Of a stretch of DNA of 64,000 bases, positions 1-7,521 are shown piece after piece; within the stretch, counting starts at the first letter, position 1; every line of letters begins with the position of its first letter. Below the pieces are notes generated by a model, which searched no databases, was not told the DNA's origin, and worked only from the letters and a program-made list of their open reading frames with translations. A program made the position numbers and the translations under genes. The stretch comes from Franzmannia pantelleriensis (lineage in GTDB: Bacteria; Pseudomonadota; Gammaproteobacteria; Pseudomonadales; Halomonadaceae): assembly GCF_900102875.1 (NCBI RefSeq), contig NZ_FNGH01000006.1, forward strand, positions 62,001-126,000. The letters are read 5' to 3'.

Positions 1-1
1 T

Positions 2-748
2 TCGGTAGTGGCGATTACCGGCGGGGCGCGAGGACTTGGCCTGGCCATGGCCGCGGTACTGGGGCGCAAGGGCGCACGGATCGCCTTGCTCGATCTCGAA
101 CGCGAGGCACTCGACAATGCGGCCAACGCGCTGCTTGATCAGGGCGTGCAGGCGACCGGCTTCGTGGTCGACGTGGCCGACGAAACCTCAGTGCGCCAAG
201 CCTTTGCCGATATTGCCGCACAGTTGGGCCCGGTCAGCGGGCTGGTCAATAACGCCGGTATCACCCGCGACGGCCTGCTGGTCAAGGCTCGCGACGGCAA
301 GGTGGAAAGTACCCTGTCGCTGGAGCAGTGGCGCCAGGTGATCGATGTCAACCTGACCGGGGTGTTCCTGTGTGGTCGTGAGGCGGCCAGTCAGATGGTC
401 GAGGCCGGTCAAGGCGGGGTCATCGTCAACATCTCGAGCATTTCCCGCGCCGGCAACATGGGCCAGAGCAACTACTCGGCGGCCAAGGCCGGGGTCGCCT
501 CGTTGACCGTCACCTGGGCCAAGGAGCTGGCGCGTCACGGTATTCGCGTCGGTGCCGTGGCGCCGGGGTTCATCGAGACCGAGATGACCTCAGCCATCCG
601 GCCTGACGTGCTGGAGAAGATCACCAAGGGGGTTCCGCTAGGGAGCCTGGGGCAGCCGGAAGATATCGCCGAGAGCGTCGCGTTCATCTTCGATAACGCT
701 TACTTCACAGGGCGGGTGATCGAGTGCGATGGCGGCTTGCGGATCTAG
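2..748 (+). CDS. SDR-family 3-oxoacyl-ACP reductase-like protein (5' partial)
   Basis: NAD(P)H-dependent short-chain dehydrogenase/reductase, probably a FabG-type 3-oxoacyl-ACP or acetoacetyl-CoA reductase. Counting from the GTG codon at position 8 as residue 1, the Rossmann nucleotide-binding motif TGGARGLG lies at residues 4-11, NNAG at 81-84, the catalytic serine at 143/144, and Tyr156-x3-Lys160 in SNYSAAK. The frame stays open to the window edge and the motif sits only four residues from the GTG, whereas family members carry about 5-10 residues before it. The true start is therefore almost certainly upstream of the window, with only a few residues missing. The C-terminus IECDGGLRI is typical of FabG. 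The exact substrate cannot be read from sequence; FabG, PhaB and other SDRs share these motifs. Confidence 0.85.
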   Translation, partial: SVVAITGGARGLGLAMAAVLGRKGARIALLDLEREALDNAANALLDQGVQATGFVVDVADETSVRQAFADIAAQLGPVSGLVNNAGITRDGLLVKARDGKVESTLSLEQWRQVIDVNLTGVFLCGREAASQMVEAGQGGVIVNISSISRAGNMGQSNYSAAKAGVASLTVTWAKELARHGIRVGAVAPGFIETEMTSAIRPDVLEKITKGVPLGSLGQPEDIAESVAFIFDNAYFTGRVIECDGGLRI

Positions 749-770
749 CCTGATGTTTGCCATCAAGAAG

Positions 771-797
771 CCGGGCGCCCCAGATAGGGCCGCCCGG
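771..797. terminator. Hairpin between convergent genes
   Basis: A 7-bp G+C stem (ccgggcg / cgcccgg), extended by three pairs after one mismatch, lies between the SDR stop and the convergent helix-hairpin-helix gene. Neither side has a strong T-run, so it is a weak, possibly bidirectional terminator. Confidence 0.4.
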
Positions 798-871
798 TGA
801 GCTCAGCAGGGTGGGAGGGAGAAAGTCGAGCTCCAAGGCCGGACACACCGGTTAGGTCTTCGCGGTACCTG

Positions 872-1138
872 TCAGAAGCTGACCTGGTCGCGGAAACCGT
901 CTATCGTAGTGGCGCCGATGCCGCTGACTCGGGTCATGTCATCAGCGCTCTCGAAGGGGCCGTTGGCTTCACGCTCTTCCACGATCGCCTGGGCGCGGGT
1001 TTCCCCGATGCCCGGCAACTCTTGCAGCAATTCCGCGTCGGCGGTGTTGACGTCGATGGGGGCCATGTCCTGAGCCAGGGCGGGTAGGGCAAACGTCAGC
1101 AGCAGGCTGAACGCGAGTGCCTTGAAGAGTCCTTGCAT
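872..1138 (-). CDS. Secreted ComEA-type helix-hairpin-helix DNA-binding protein
   Basis: An 88-residue protein with an N-terminal signal peptide (hydrophobic FKALAFSLLLTFALPALA, cleavage likely after ALA near residue 22). It is followed by a tandem helix-hairpin-helix domain with ELPGIGETRAQAIV at about 40-53 and RVSGIGATTIDGF at about 69-81. This is the compact form of the ComEA family, which binds double-stranded DNA non-specifically; full ComEA proteins draw DNA into the periplasm during transformation. Length and layout match the small 'ComEA family DNA-binding protein' found in many gammaproteobacteria, usually as a single gene as here. A role in DNA uptake is inferred from the family only; no other competence genes are in the window. 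Confidence 0.85.
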   Translation of the reverse strand: MQGLFKALAFSLLLTFALPALAQDMAPIDVNTADAELLQELPGIGETRAQAIVEEREANGPFESADDMTRVSGIGATTIDGFRDQVSF

Positions 1139-1329
1139 GTCGTACTCCTTCTACAGGTATCGAGTGGGTCGTCGCCGCCGGGCGATGATTCTGCCTGGGC
1201 CCTGCGTGCTCCTTAACCATAGGCGGGGGTGAGGACGTTGTGGTGTGAGTCATTTCGCCATTTCCTGTAAGACTTATATAACACGTGATGACAGCCATGG
1301 CTTACCCGCGATAGCTCCCATTGGGCTGA

Positions 1330-1335
1330 TATACT
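1330..1335 (+). promoter_or_regulatory. Putative -10 element for pyrF
   Basis: TATACT sits 41 bases upstream of the pyrF ATG. No good -35 box is seen at the expected 17-bp spacing, so only the -10 is supported. Confidence 0.35.
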
Positions 1336-1375
1336 GAGGCCATATTCATCAGCCCGGCCGGAGCCCTACTCGAGC

Positions 1376-2077
1376 ATGTCGACTTCCTCTCCTTTGATCA
1401 TCGCCCTGGACTACGCCTCCCTCGACGCTGCCCTGTGCATGGCCGATCGCCTCGATCCACGTCGCTGCCGGGTCAAGGTGGGCAAGGAGCTGTTTACCCG
1501 CAGCGGCCCCGATGTTCTGGATGCCTTGCACGGCCGTGGTTTCGAGGTGTTCCTGGATCTCAAGTTCCACGACATTCCCAACACCGTGGCCGGCGCCGTC
1601 GAGGCTGCCGCCCAGCAAGGCGTGTGGATGGTCAATGTCCACGCCGGCGGTGGGCGGCGGATGATGGAGGCCGCGCGTGAGCGGCTCGAGGCGGGGCGGC
1701 TGGAAACGCACTTGATCGCGGTGACGGTGTTGACCAGCATGGCCGCCGCCGACCTGTTGGAGGTAGGTATCACGGCCAGTCCTGCCGAGCATGTCGAGCG
1801 GCTGGCGCAGTTGACCCACGCTAGCGGCTTGCACGGCGTGGTGTGCTCTGCCCAGGAGGCCGAGCGGCTACGTACGCTGTGCGGCGAGGACTTTCTCAAG
1901 GTCACCCCAGGCATTCGCCCGGCCAGCGCCGAGGCTGGCGATCAGCGCCGTGTCATGACCCCGCGAGCGGCGATGACAGCGGGTAGTACGCACCTGGTGG
2001 TGGGGCGTCCGGTGACCCAGGCCGAAGACCCGATGGCGGCGCTAGCGGCCATCGAGGCGGAATTGGCGGCCAACTGA
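1376..2077 (+). CDS. pyrF: Orotidine-5'-phosphate decarboxylase
   Basis: Catalyses the last step of UMP synthesis, decarboxylating OMP to UMP in the cytoplasm. At 233 residues it has the bacterial type I length. The active-site signature [10 protein letters not shown] is at 61-70, with the Asp61/Lys63/Asp66 charged network; the substrate-binding Asp12 lies in IIALDYAS, and the phosphate-binding end is TPGIRP near 180. The ATG at 1376 begins [12 protein letters not shown], close to the usual start. It is convergent with lapB, with 9 bases between the stops. In Escherichia coli pyrF follows lapB in the same direction, so the gene is inverted relative to that arrangement. Confidence 0.97.
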   Translation: MSTSSPLIIALDYASLDAALCMADRLDPRRCRVKVGKELFTRSGPDVLDALHGRGFEVFLDLKFHDIPNTVAGAVEAAAQQGVWMVNVHAGGGRRMMEAARERLEAGRLETHLIAVTVLTSMAAADLLEVGITASPAEHVERLAQLTHASGLHGVVCSAQEAERLRTLCGEDFLKVTPGIRPASAEAGDQRRVMTPRAAMTAGSTHLVVGRPVTQAEDPMAALAAIEAELAAN

Positions 2078-2086
2078 CGACAGTGG

Positions 2087-3262
2087 CTACTCGCCGCGCA
2101 GGCCGGTAATCGGCCGGGTGGTGCCCCAACTGCGGCAGCTGGGGCACTGCCAGTGCAGTTGGCGGCCATCGAAACCGCAGCGTTGGCAGCGGTAGTGGGG
2201 GCTGACGTCGAGCAGCGACTGGGTGTGCTGCTTGAGCAGCGCCATCGGCTCGCTCTCGGCGAGTCCGGGCTGGTGGCGGTAGAGATCGACCAGGTAGTCG
2301 ATACCGCGCAGGTTGGGCGTCTGCTGCAGCTGCTGGCTGACGAAGTCGGCGGCAGCCTGGCTGCCTTCGCGCTGCTGCAGGCACTCGGCGAGCATGATGA
2401 TGGTGCTGGTCGACCGGGTGGTCTCGACCAGCACCTGCAGCGCTTGCTCGAGGCCAGCGGGGTCGTCTCGCCGCAGATAGGCATCGCGCAGGGGGGGCAG
2501 TATCAGGGCGGTGAAGTCGGGGTCCTGGTCGGGAATCCGCTTGAGCAGCTTGATTTCGGTCTTGTAGTGGCCGGTGTCATGCTCCATGCGTGACAGCATC
2601 CACGTGGCGCGCACACAGGTCGGGTCGGTTTTCAGCGCCTGCTTGAGTCGCTTGCGCGCGCGTGACGGGCTCGCCGAGTCCAGTTCCTGCTGGGCCAGTT
2701 CGCACCACCAGTGCGCAGCGGCCCGTCGCAGGCCTTGATCTTCGCGAATCAGCGGCTGGGCTACGTCGAGGGCCGCCTGCCACTCCTTTTCACGCTCCAA
2801 CAGGTCGGCCAGCAGGCGCTTGGCGTGGCGCCGGGTCTCGTCGAGATGGGCGTCGTGAATCAGGCCCTGCAGTAATTTTTCGGCGCGATCGAGCAGGCCG
2901 AGGTGAAAGAAATCGCGGGCTAGCTCGAGCTGTACGCTGTCGCCCTGATGGGCACTGAGGGTCGGGCGGGCCAGCAGGTTCTGGTGGATCTTGACAGCAC
3001 GATCGGCCTCGCCGCGGGAGCGGAACAGGTTGCCCAGGGCGATGTGGGTTTCGATGGTATCGCTATTGACTTCAAGGGCCGCAACGAAGGTCTCGATGGC
3101 GCGGTCGGGCTGCTCATTGAGCAAGTAGTTGAGGCCCAGGAAATAGTCACGCGTCAGTGACGGCTGCGGCGAGGCGTCGTTGGGAGGGCGCTGGCGGCGG
3201 CCCAGCCACCAGCCGATGGCGACCGCTGCCAACACCAGTGCCAGCAGCATCGGGTCGAGCAT
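2087..3262 (-). CDS. lapB: Lipopolysaccharide assembly protein B
   Basis: LapB (YciM) adapts LpxC to FtsH proteolysis and so sets lipopolysaccharide synthesis. The 391-residue protein matches the family: one N-terminal membrane anchor (about residues 3-20, LLALVLAAVAIGWWLG), a long run of TPR helices, and a C-terminal rubredoxin-like metal knuckle with two CxxC pairs (CQRC and CPSC, about 357-375). It abuts lapA, whose stop is immediately upstream of this start, so the two are translated from one message. The conserved lapA-lapB pairing supports the call strongly. Confidence 0.95.
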   Translation of the reverse strand: MLDPMLLALVLAAVAIGWWLGRRQRPPNDASPQPSLTRDYFLGLNYLLNEQPDRAIETFVAALEVNSDTIETHIALGNLFRSRGEADRAVKIHQNLLARPTLSAHQGDSVQLELARDFFHLGLLDRAEKLLQGLIHDAHLDETRRHAKRLLADLLEREKEWQAALDVAQPLIREDQGLRRAAAHWWCELAQQELDSASPSRARKRLKQALKTDPTCVRATWMLSRMEHDTGHYKTEIKLLKRIPDQDPDFTALILPPLRDAYLRRDDPAGLEQALQVLVETTRSTSTIIMLAECLQQREGSQAAADFVSQQLQQTPNLRGIDYLVDLYRHQPGLAESEPMALLKQHTQSLLDVSPHYRCQRCGFDGRQLHWQCPSCRSWGTTRPITGLRGE

Positions 3263-3568
3263 TTAGGGCAGTTCCTTAAGCTCCTGAACGCGCAGGCGGT
3301 CGAGTTCCTTGCGCTGCTGCTGATTGTGGCGTTGGGCGCGCGTCAGCAGGGCGCGCAGACGCAGGTAGACGCCGCTCATCGCCAGCATGCCGAGCAGTAC
3401 CCCGCAGGCCAGTGCGCCGAGTAGCCATACGGAGAGCGACGCGGCGGGAAGCTCGAGCCAGATCAGGTTGAGCGGCATGGCCTGCTGGTTGTTGACGGCA
3501 AACAGGATGCCGACCAGCAGCACGGCCAGCAGGATTATTGCCAGGATCACGCCTTTTAGCCAACGCAT
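3263..3568 (-). CDS. lapA: Lipopolysaccharide assembly protein A (LapA domain)
   Basis: A small inner-membrane protein of 101 residues with two hydrophobic segments (about 5-27 and 43-67) and a charged C-terminal tail rich in Arg and Gln that would form a cytoplasmic coil. This is the DUF1049/LapA layout. LapA works with LapB in lipopolysaccharide assembly control. It lies between ihfB and lapB with tight spacing, and the start ATG is preceded by AGGAA about 8 bases away. A second, shorter LapA-domain protein lies at 52446-52664. Confidence 0.9.
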   Translation of the reverse strand: MRWLKGVILAIILLAVLLVGILFAVNNQQAMPLNLIWLELPAASLSVWLLGALACGVLLGMLAMSGVYLRLRALLTRAQRHNQQQRKELDRLRVQELKELP

Positions 3569-3612
3569 GGTGATGGATTCCTTCAGTCGTTCAATAAAGC
3601 CGGAGCGAGGCG

Positions 3613-3909
3613 TCAGTAACCGAGGGCACGGCTGGCGTTGACCTGCTCACGAAGTTCCTTGCCAGGTTTGAAGTGTGGCACGAACTTGCCGTCCAGTTCG
3701 ACCGGATCGCCGGTCTTGGGATTACGCCCTACCCGCGGTTCGCGGTAGTGCAGGGAGAAGCTGCCGAAACCGCGAATCTCGACGCGCCCGCCGTCAGCTA
3801 GGGCGTCGGTGATATCGTCGAGAATCAGGCGCACGGCCGCTTCGACTTCCTTGATCGACAGCTCGGGCTGCCGCATTGCAATCTGCTCGATGAGTTCGGA
3901 CTTGGTCAT
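3613..3909 (-). CDS. ihfB: Integration host factor beta subunit
   Basis: A DNA-bending nucleoid protein that heterodimerises with IhfA. The 98 residues begin [11 protein letters not shown] and contain the HU/IHF signature [20 protein letters not shown] with the DNA-intercalating Pro in the beta-arm. IHF-beta features (KSELIE, RPELS-like helix, [12 protein letters not shown]) separate it from HU. It heads the ihfB-lapA-lapB run. In many gammaproteobacteria rpsA lies directly upstream; here the neighbour is the divergent sdhE, about 180 bases away. Confidence 0.96.
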   Translation of the reverse strand: MTKSELIEQIAMRQPELSIKEVEAAVRLILDDITDALADGGRVEIRGFGSFSLHYREPRVGRNPKTGDPVELDGKFVPHFKPGKELREQVNASRALGY

Positions 3910-4051
3910 TGCTCGTCTCCAATGCGGTCTACGCCATATCCGGCTTGTTGTTTGTCTTCAGCATACTGCGCAAACCGTGATAAAACAACGCACTAGACTG
4001 CGACCATTCGCTACCTGTCGGCACTATCGTGTGCCGCAGGTGGCGCTCGGG

Positions 4052-4057
4052 TATACT
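4052..4057 (+). promoter_or_regulatory. Putative -10 element for sdhE-ygfX
   Basis: TATACT about 34 bases upstream of the sdhE TTG start. A matching -35 is not obvious. Confidence 0.35.
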
Positions 4058-4090
4058 GCGTCTACATCCACACAGAGTTTCGAGGTTCCC

Positions 4091-4384
4091 TTGAGCGAAC
4101 AAGCGTCTGCCGAAGAGATCACCCGCAAGCGCCTATATTGGCACTCCCGGCGTGGCATGTGGGAGCTCGATCTGCTGTTGATCCCGTTTCTCGAGCATCG
4201 CTACGACGGCCTCGATGTCGCCGACCAGGCGGCTTATCAGGCGCTGATCACCGAAGAGGATCAGGACCTGTTCGTATGGTTGATGCGCCGCGAGTGGCCC
4301 ACTGAGCCGTCGAAACGGCGTATCGTGCAGATGATCGTCGAGTATGCCGAAACCACCGGTAACGATCAGTATCGCACCCTCTAG
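4091..4384 (+). CDS. sdhE: FAD assembly factor SdhE
   Basis: A small protein of 97 residues that promotes covalent flavinylation of succinate dehydrogenase (SdhA) and fumarate reductase. The family signature is clear: RLYWHSRRGMWELDLLL (the RGxxE motif, about 15-30) and later EDQDLFVWLM. I place the start at the TTG at 4091 because the family begins only a few residues before the conserved arginines. GAGG-like sequence precedes it by about 5 bases, and the longer open frame upstream has no family similarity. The partner gene ygfX overlaps its 3' end. Confidence 0.9.
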   Translation: MSEQASAEEITRKRLYWHSRRGMWELDLLLIPFLEHRYDGLDVADQAAYQALITEEDQDLFVWLMRREWPTEPSKRRIVQMIVEYAETTGNDQYRTL

Positions 4385-4739
4385 ACTGGCATTGGCTGCT
4401 CAGACAGGCCTGGCACTGGCAGTCAGTGGCGTGTTGGGCTGGGTTGCAGCGCCGTGGCTAGCCGCCGCGGCGCTGCTGTGTATGGCGATGGTGATCGGTC
4501 ACTGGTGGACGATGCAGCGGACCTGGTCGCTGCGCCACGCAAGCGGCGAGGGCGGCTGGCAAATCGCCGGGGCTGGTGGTGAGTGGCGCGGGACAAGGGT
4601 TGCCGTGGTCTATCTCGGGCCGTGGCTGATCGGGCTCAGGCTTGATCAGCGGCCGGTGTGGCTGTGGCCCGATAGTGCCACGCCCGCAGCGCGGCGCGAG
4701 CTGCGCCGCTGCCTGTTGGCCGGCCAGCGCGCCGTCTAG
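4344..4739 (+). CDS. ygfX: YgfX (CptA)-like inner membrane protein
   Basis: A 131-residue protein with two adjacent membrane helices (about 17-37 and 39-58) and a C-terminal cytoplasmic domain containing the RPVWLWPDS segment typical of YgfX. YgfX is always found after sdhE. In E. coli it has been described as a membrane toxin acting on MreB/FtsZ, but its general role is unsettled. The ATG at 4344 overlaps sdhE by 41 bases. Its stop shares the palindrome CTAG with the stop of the convergent nadB. Confidence 0.8.
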   Translation: MPKPPVTISIAPSRLALAAQTGLALAVSGVLGWVAAPWLAAAALLCMAMVIGHWWTMQRTWSLRHASGEGGWQIAGAGGEWRGTRVAVVYLGPWLIGLRLDQRPVWLWPDSATPAARRELRRCLLAGQRAV

Positions 4740-6322
4740 CGCGTGCTGAGATCGTCGAGCGTCAACCGCGAAGCAAGCGCCAGTGGCGCCTGGAAGGGGC
4801 AGTCGCGGTTGAAGTTCAGGCCACGTGACTCGCGCCGCTGGCGGGCCGCCATGACGCTGAGGCGAGCCAGTCTCAGGGCGTGCTGAAGACGCGCCAGGGG
4901 CACGCTGACAGAGTGCTGGCGGGCATCGTGGCGCACTTCGTGTTCGAGCGCGGCGAGCGCCTGCTCGGCATTGGCGAGCCCGGCGTCGCTGCGCACGATA
5001 CCCACTTGGCGGCTCATGACCCGGCGTAGCGTCGCAAAGCGCTCGGCGACCCATTCGGGGCTATCAGTCGTCGCGGCTTGCTGTTCCCACGCGCCTTGTA
5101 TCGCGGTTGTTGTCGGCTGGCTGCCTTCGGATGAGGCGCCGTCGAGCAGGTGCTGTGCGGCAGCACGGGCGAACACCAGGCACTCGAGCAGTGAGTTGCT
5201 GGCCATGCGGTTGGCGCCGTGCAGACCGGTGCAGGCACTTTCGCCGATGGCGTAGAGGTGCGGTACGCTGCTGGCGCCATGCAGGTCGGTGGCGATGCCG
5301 CCGCAGCTGTAGTGGGCGGCCGGCACCACGGGGATTGGCGCCTGGGTAATGTCGATGCCCCGCGACAGGCAGTGGGCATGGATGGTGGGGAACTGGCGGC
5401 GAATGTCGTCGGCGGGCAAGTGACTGATGTCCAGCCAAAGGTGCTGGCCTCCTTCGCGCTGCATCTCGGCATCGATGGCACGCGCCACGATATCTCGTGG
5501 CGCCAGTTCGCCGCGCGGGTCGAGCGACGGCATGAAACGCTCACCGGCGAGATTTTTCAACACGCCCCCTTCGCCACGCAGCGCCTCGCTAATCAGAAAC
5601 GGGGCGCCCCCCGGGTCGTACAGGCAGGTGGGGTGGAACTGCTGGAACTCCAGGTTCATCAGCTCGGCGCCCAGTTCGGCGGCCATCAGCATGCCCTCGC
5701 CGCAAGCGGGTTGAGGGCTGGTGGTATGCTGGTAGAGCCCGCTGGCACCACCGCTGGCGAGTACGGTGTCACGGGCCGGCAGCGTCAGCGGCTTGCCGCT
5801 GGCGGTCAGGCAGTGGGCGCCGCAACAGCGACCGTGGCTGTCGCTGGCCAGGCGTACCGCGGTCAGGTCGTCGCGCAGGGTAATGGCGGGATGGCGGGCC
5901 GCTTGGGCCAGCAGAGTGTCGATCAGGGCGCGGCCAGTGGCGTCGTCGGCGTGGATGACGCGACGTACCCCATGGCCGCCTTCGCGGGTCAGGTGATAGG
6001 GGTAAGGCGCGTCGGGGCTGGTGTCCGGCGTGAAGGGCATGCCCAGTTCGAGCAGCCAGTCGATGGCGGCAGGGCCGTGAGTGACGGTGAAGCGCACCGC
6101 TGCAGCATCACATAGACCATCACCGGCGGTCAGGGTGTCGGCGATGTGGGCCTCGATATCGTCCTGGGGCGATAGCACTGCCGCGATTCCGCCCTGGGCC
6201 CACTGGCTGGCACCCTGATGGTCATGTAGCGGGCGCAGCAGGGTAACCTGGCGATGCTCGGCCACGCTGAGGGCCAGGGTGAGGCCGGCCACGCCGCCGC
6301 CAATGATCAGTACGTCACGCAT
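4736..6322 (-). CDS. nadB: L-aspartate oxidase
   Basis: FAD enzyme oxidising L-aspartate to iminoaspartate, the first step of de novo NAD synthesis. The 528 residues match the family. The dinucleotide-binding motif GGGVAGL is at 8-14, followed by SQWAQGGIAAVL, the active-site region HLTREGGHGVRRVIHADDATG (about 114-135), EFQQFHPTCLY, and CGGIATDLHGASSVPHLYAIGE near 345-365. The C-terminal helical domain ends RGLNFNRDCPF. The usual succinate dehydrogenase/fumarate reductase fold fits, and the EFQQFHPT segment favours NadB over SdhA. It is convergent with ygfX and transcribed alone from near the tRNA cluster. Confidence 0.96.
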   Translation of the reverse strand: MRDVLIIGGGVAGLTLALSVAEHRQVTLLRPLHDHQGASQWAQGGIAAVLSPQDDIEAHIADTLTAGDGLCDAAAVRFTVTHGPAAIDWLLELGMPFTPDTSPDAPYPYHLTREGGHGVRRVIHADDATGRALIDTLLAQAARHPAITLRDDLTAVRLASDSHGRCCGAHCLTASGKPLTLPARDTVLASGGASGLYQHTTSPQPACGEGMLMAAELGAELMNLEFQQFHPTCLYDPGGAPFLISEALRGEGGVLKNLAGERFMPSLDPRGELAPRDIVARAIDAEMQREGGQHLWLDISHLPADDIRRQFPTIHAHCLSRGIDITQAPIPVVPAAHYSCGGIATDLHGASSVPHLYAIGESACTGLHGANRMASNSLLECLVFARAAAQHLLDGASSEGSQPTTTAIQGAWEQQAATTDSPEWVAERFATLRRVMSRQVGIVRSDAGLANAEQALAALEHEVRHDARQHSVSVPLARLQHALRLARLSVMAARQRRESRGLNFNRDCPFQAPLALASRLTLDDLSTR

Positions 6323-6439
6323 AGGGGCTTCCTTGTCGGACGCGTGGCCGTGCGCCAGACATCAGGCAGCGGCACTCGCATATGTCGAAGCAGCATAAGG
6401 CGTTGGGTGAGCGGGGCAAAGCAGAGGTTGGCTAGGCAA

Positions 6440-6526
6440 TGGTGCCCGGAGCCGGGCTCGAACCGGCACGGTGTTGCCACCGAGAGATTTTAAGTCTCTT
6501 GCGTCTACCAATTTCGCCATCCGGGC
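6440..6526 (-). tRNA. tRNA-Leu (UAA)
   Basis: Read on the minus strand, GCCCGGATGGCGAA... folds into an 87-nt class II tRNA with a long variable arm (CTCGGTGGCAACACCGT region), the anticodon TAA in the loop ACTTAAAAT, a TTCGAGC T-loop and an encoded CCA end. It is the last of three tRNAs downstream of pgsA. Confidence 0.96.
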
Positions 6527-6562
6527 GGGGTTCGAGCGGGGAGATAGTGAGTCACTCAAAGA

Positions 6563-6636
6563 TGGAGGCTGGAGTCGGAATCGAACCGGCGTACACGGAG
6601 TTGCAGTCCGCTGCATAACCACTCTGCCATCCAGCC
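6563..6636 (-). tRNA. tRNA-Cys (GCA)
   Basis: A 74-nt tRNA on the minus strand starting GGCTGGATGGCAGAG. The anticodon loop CTGCAAC gives GCA, the acceptor stem GGCTGGA/TCCAGCC pairs perfectly, and the discriminator T plus CCA are encoded. A U discriminator is the cysteine identity base. Confidence 0.96.
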
Positions 6637-6660
6637 TCACACGTCAGGACCAGAAAAATC

Positions 6661-6709
6661 TGGAGCGGGAAACGAGATCCGATCGGACCGGCGCACCGGG
6701 TCGCGACCT
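6661..6709 (-). pseudogene. Decayed tRNA-Gly 3' fragment
   Basis: Positions 6661-6678 are identical over 18 bases to the 3' end (with CCA) of the intact tRNA-Gly at 6742. The next ~30 bases match only in patches (cga, cgcgacc). No 5' half, D-arm or anticodon stem can be folded. It looks like the remnant of a second tRNA-Gly copy, or an attachment-site scar. Just beyond the CCA is a short hairpin, CCAGA-TTTT-TCTGG. Confidence 0.65.
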
Positions 6710-6741
6710 TGTTCGCTTCTGACTTGTCCCATGTTGAATCA

Positions 6742-6816
6742 TGGAGCGGGAAACGAGATTCGAACTCGCGACCCCAACCTTGGCAAGGTTGTGCTCTACC
6801 ACTGAGCTATTCCCGC
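6742..6816 (-). tRNA. tRNA-Gly (GCC)
   Basis: A 75-nt tRNA on the minus strand starting GCGGGAATAGCTCAG. The anticodon loop CTTGCCAAG gives GCC, with TTCGAAT in the T-loop, an acceptor stem GCGGGAA/TTCCCGC and encoded CCA. It is the first of the three tRNAs, about 84 bases after the pgsA stop. Confidence 0.96.
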
Positions 6817-6899
6817 CTGACTCGAGTGCGTATTCTACGGATAACACGCTACTTGTCAATCGTTTATTGCTTGCTGCGGGGCGGCACGGCCCCGCCGGA

Positions 6900-7448
6900 T
6901 TACATCGCGCGGCTCAGGTGTGGCCAGGCGGCACGCAGGTACTGGATCATCGACCAAAGCGTCAGGCTGGCGGCGACAAACAGCGTGAACACGCCGAGAT
7001 TGGCGACCAGCGAGCCGGGTGAGAAGCCCAGTAGCAGGAAGATCGACACCATCTGCAGGGTCGTCTTGTACTTGCCGATCCAGGAGACCGCCACCGTGCC
7101 GCGCTTGCCCATCTCCGCCATCCACTCGCGCAGCGCCGAGATCACGATCTCGCGACCAATGATGACCAGGGCCGGCAGGGTCAGCCACACCACGTCGTAG
7201 CGCTCGATCAGCAGCGCCAGGGCCACCGCGACCATCAGCTTGTCGGCGACCGGGTCGAGGAAAGCGCCGAACGGGGTGCTCTGATCCCAGCGTCGTGCCA
7301 GGTAGCCATCCAGCCAGTCGGTGATTGACGCAACCGCGAAAAGTCCTGCGGCCAGCGGCATGCTCCAACTGAAGGGCAGGTAGAACACCACCACCAGCAG
7401 CGGAATGAAGGCGATACGCGCTAGTGTCAGGATATTGGGTATATTCAT
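6900..7448 (-). CDS. pgsA: CDP-diacylglycerol-glycerol-3-phosphate 3-phosphatidyltransferase
   Basis: An integral membrane enzyme making phosphatidylglycerol phosphate from CDP-diacylglycerol and glycerol-3-phosphate, the committed step to phosphatidylglycerol and cardiolipin. The 182 residues contain the full CDP-alcohol phosphotransferase signature [28 protein letters not shown] (about 43-70), whose aspartates bind the metal, and several membrane helices. It is third in gacA-uvrC-pgsA, 73 bases after uvrC, and is followed by the tRNA cluster, a conserved gammaproteobacterial arrangement. Confidence 0.96.
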   Translation of the reverse strand: MNIPNILTLARIAFIPLLVVVFYLPFSWSMPLAAGLFAVASITDWLDGYLARRWDQSTPFGAFLDPVADKLMVAVALALLIERYDVVWLTLPALVIIGREIVISALREWMAEMGKRGTVAVSWIGKYKTTLQMVSIFLLLGFSPGSLVANLGVFTLFVAASLTLWSMIQYLRAAWPHLSRAM

Positions 7449-7521
7449 TGGGGCGTCGCAGGTCCTGGCGGGTGGACGGAAGGCCCTATCTTAGCGGTCT
7501 TGGCATGATTCATCCATGCGC

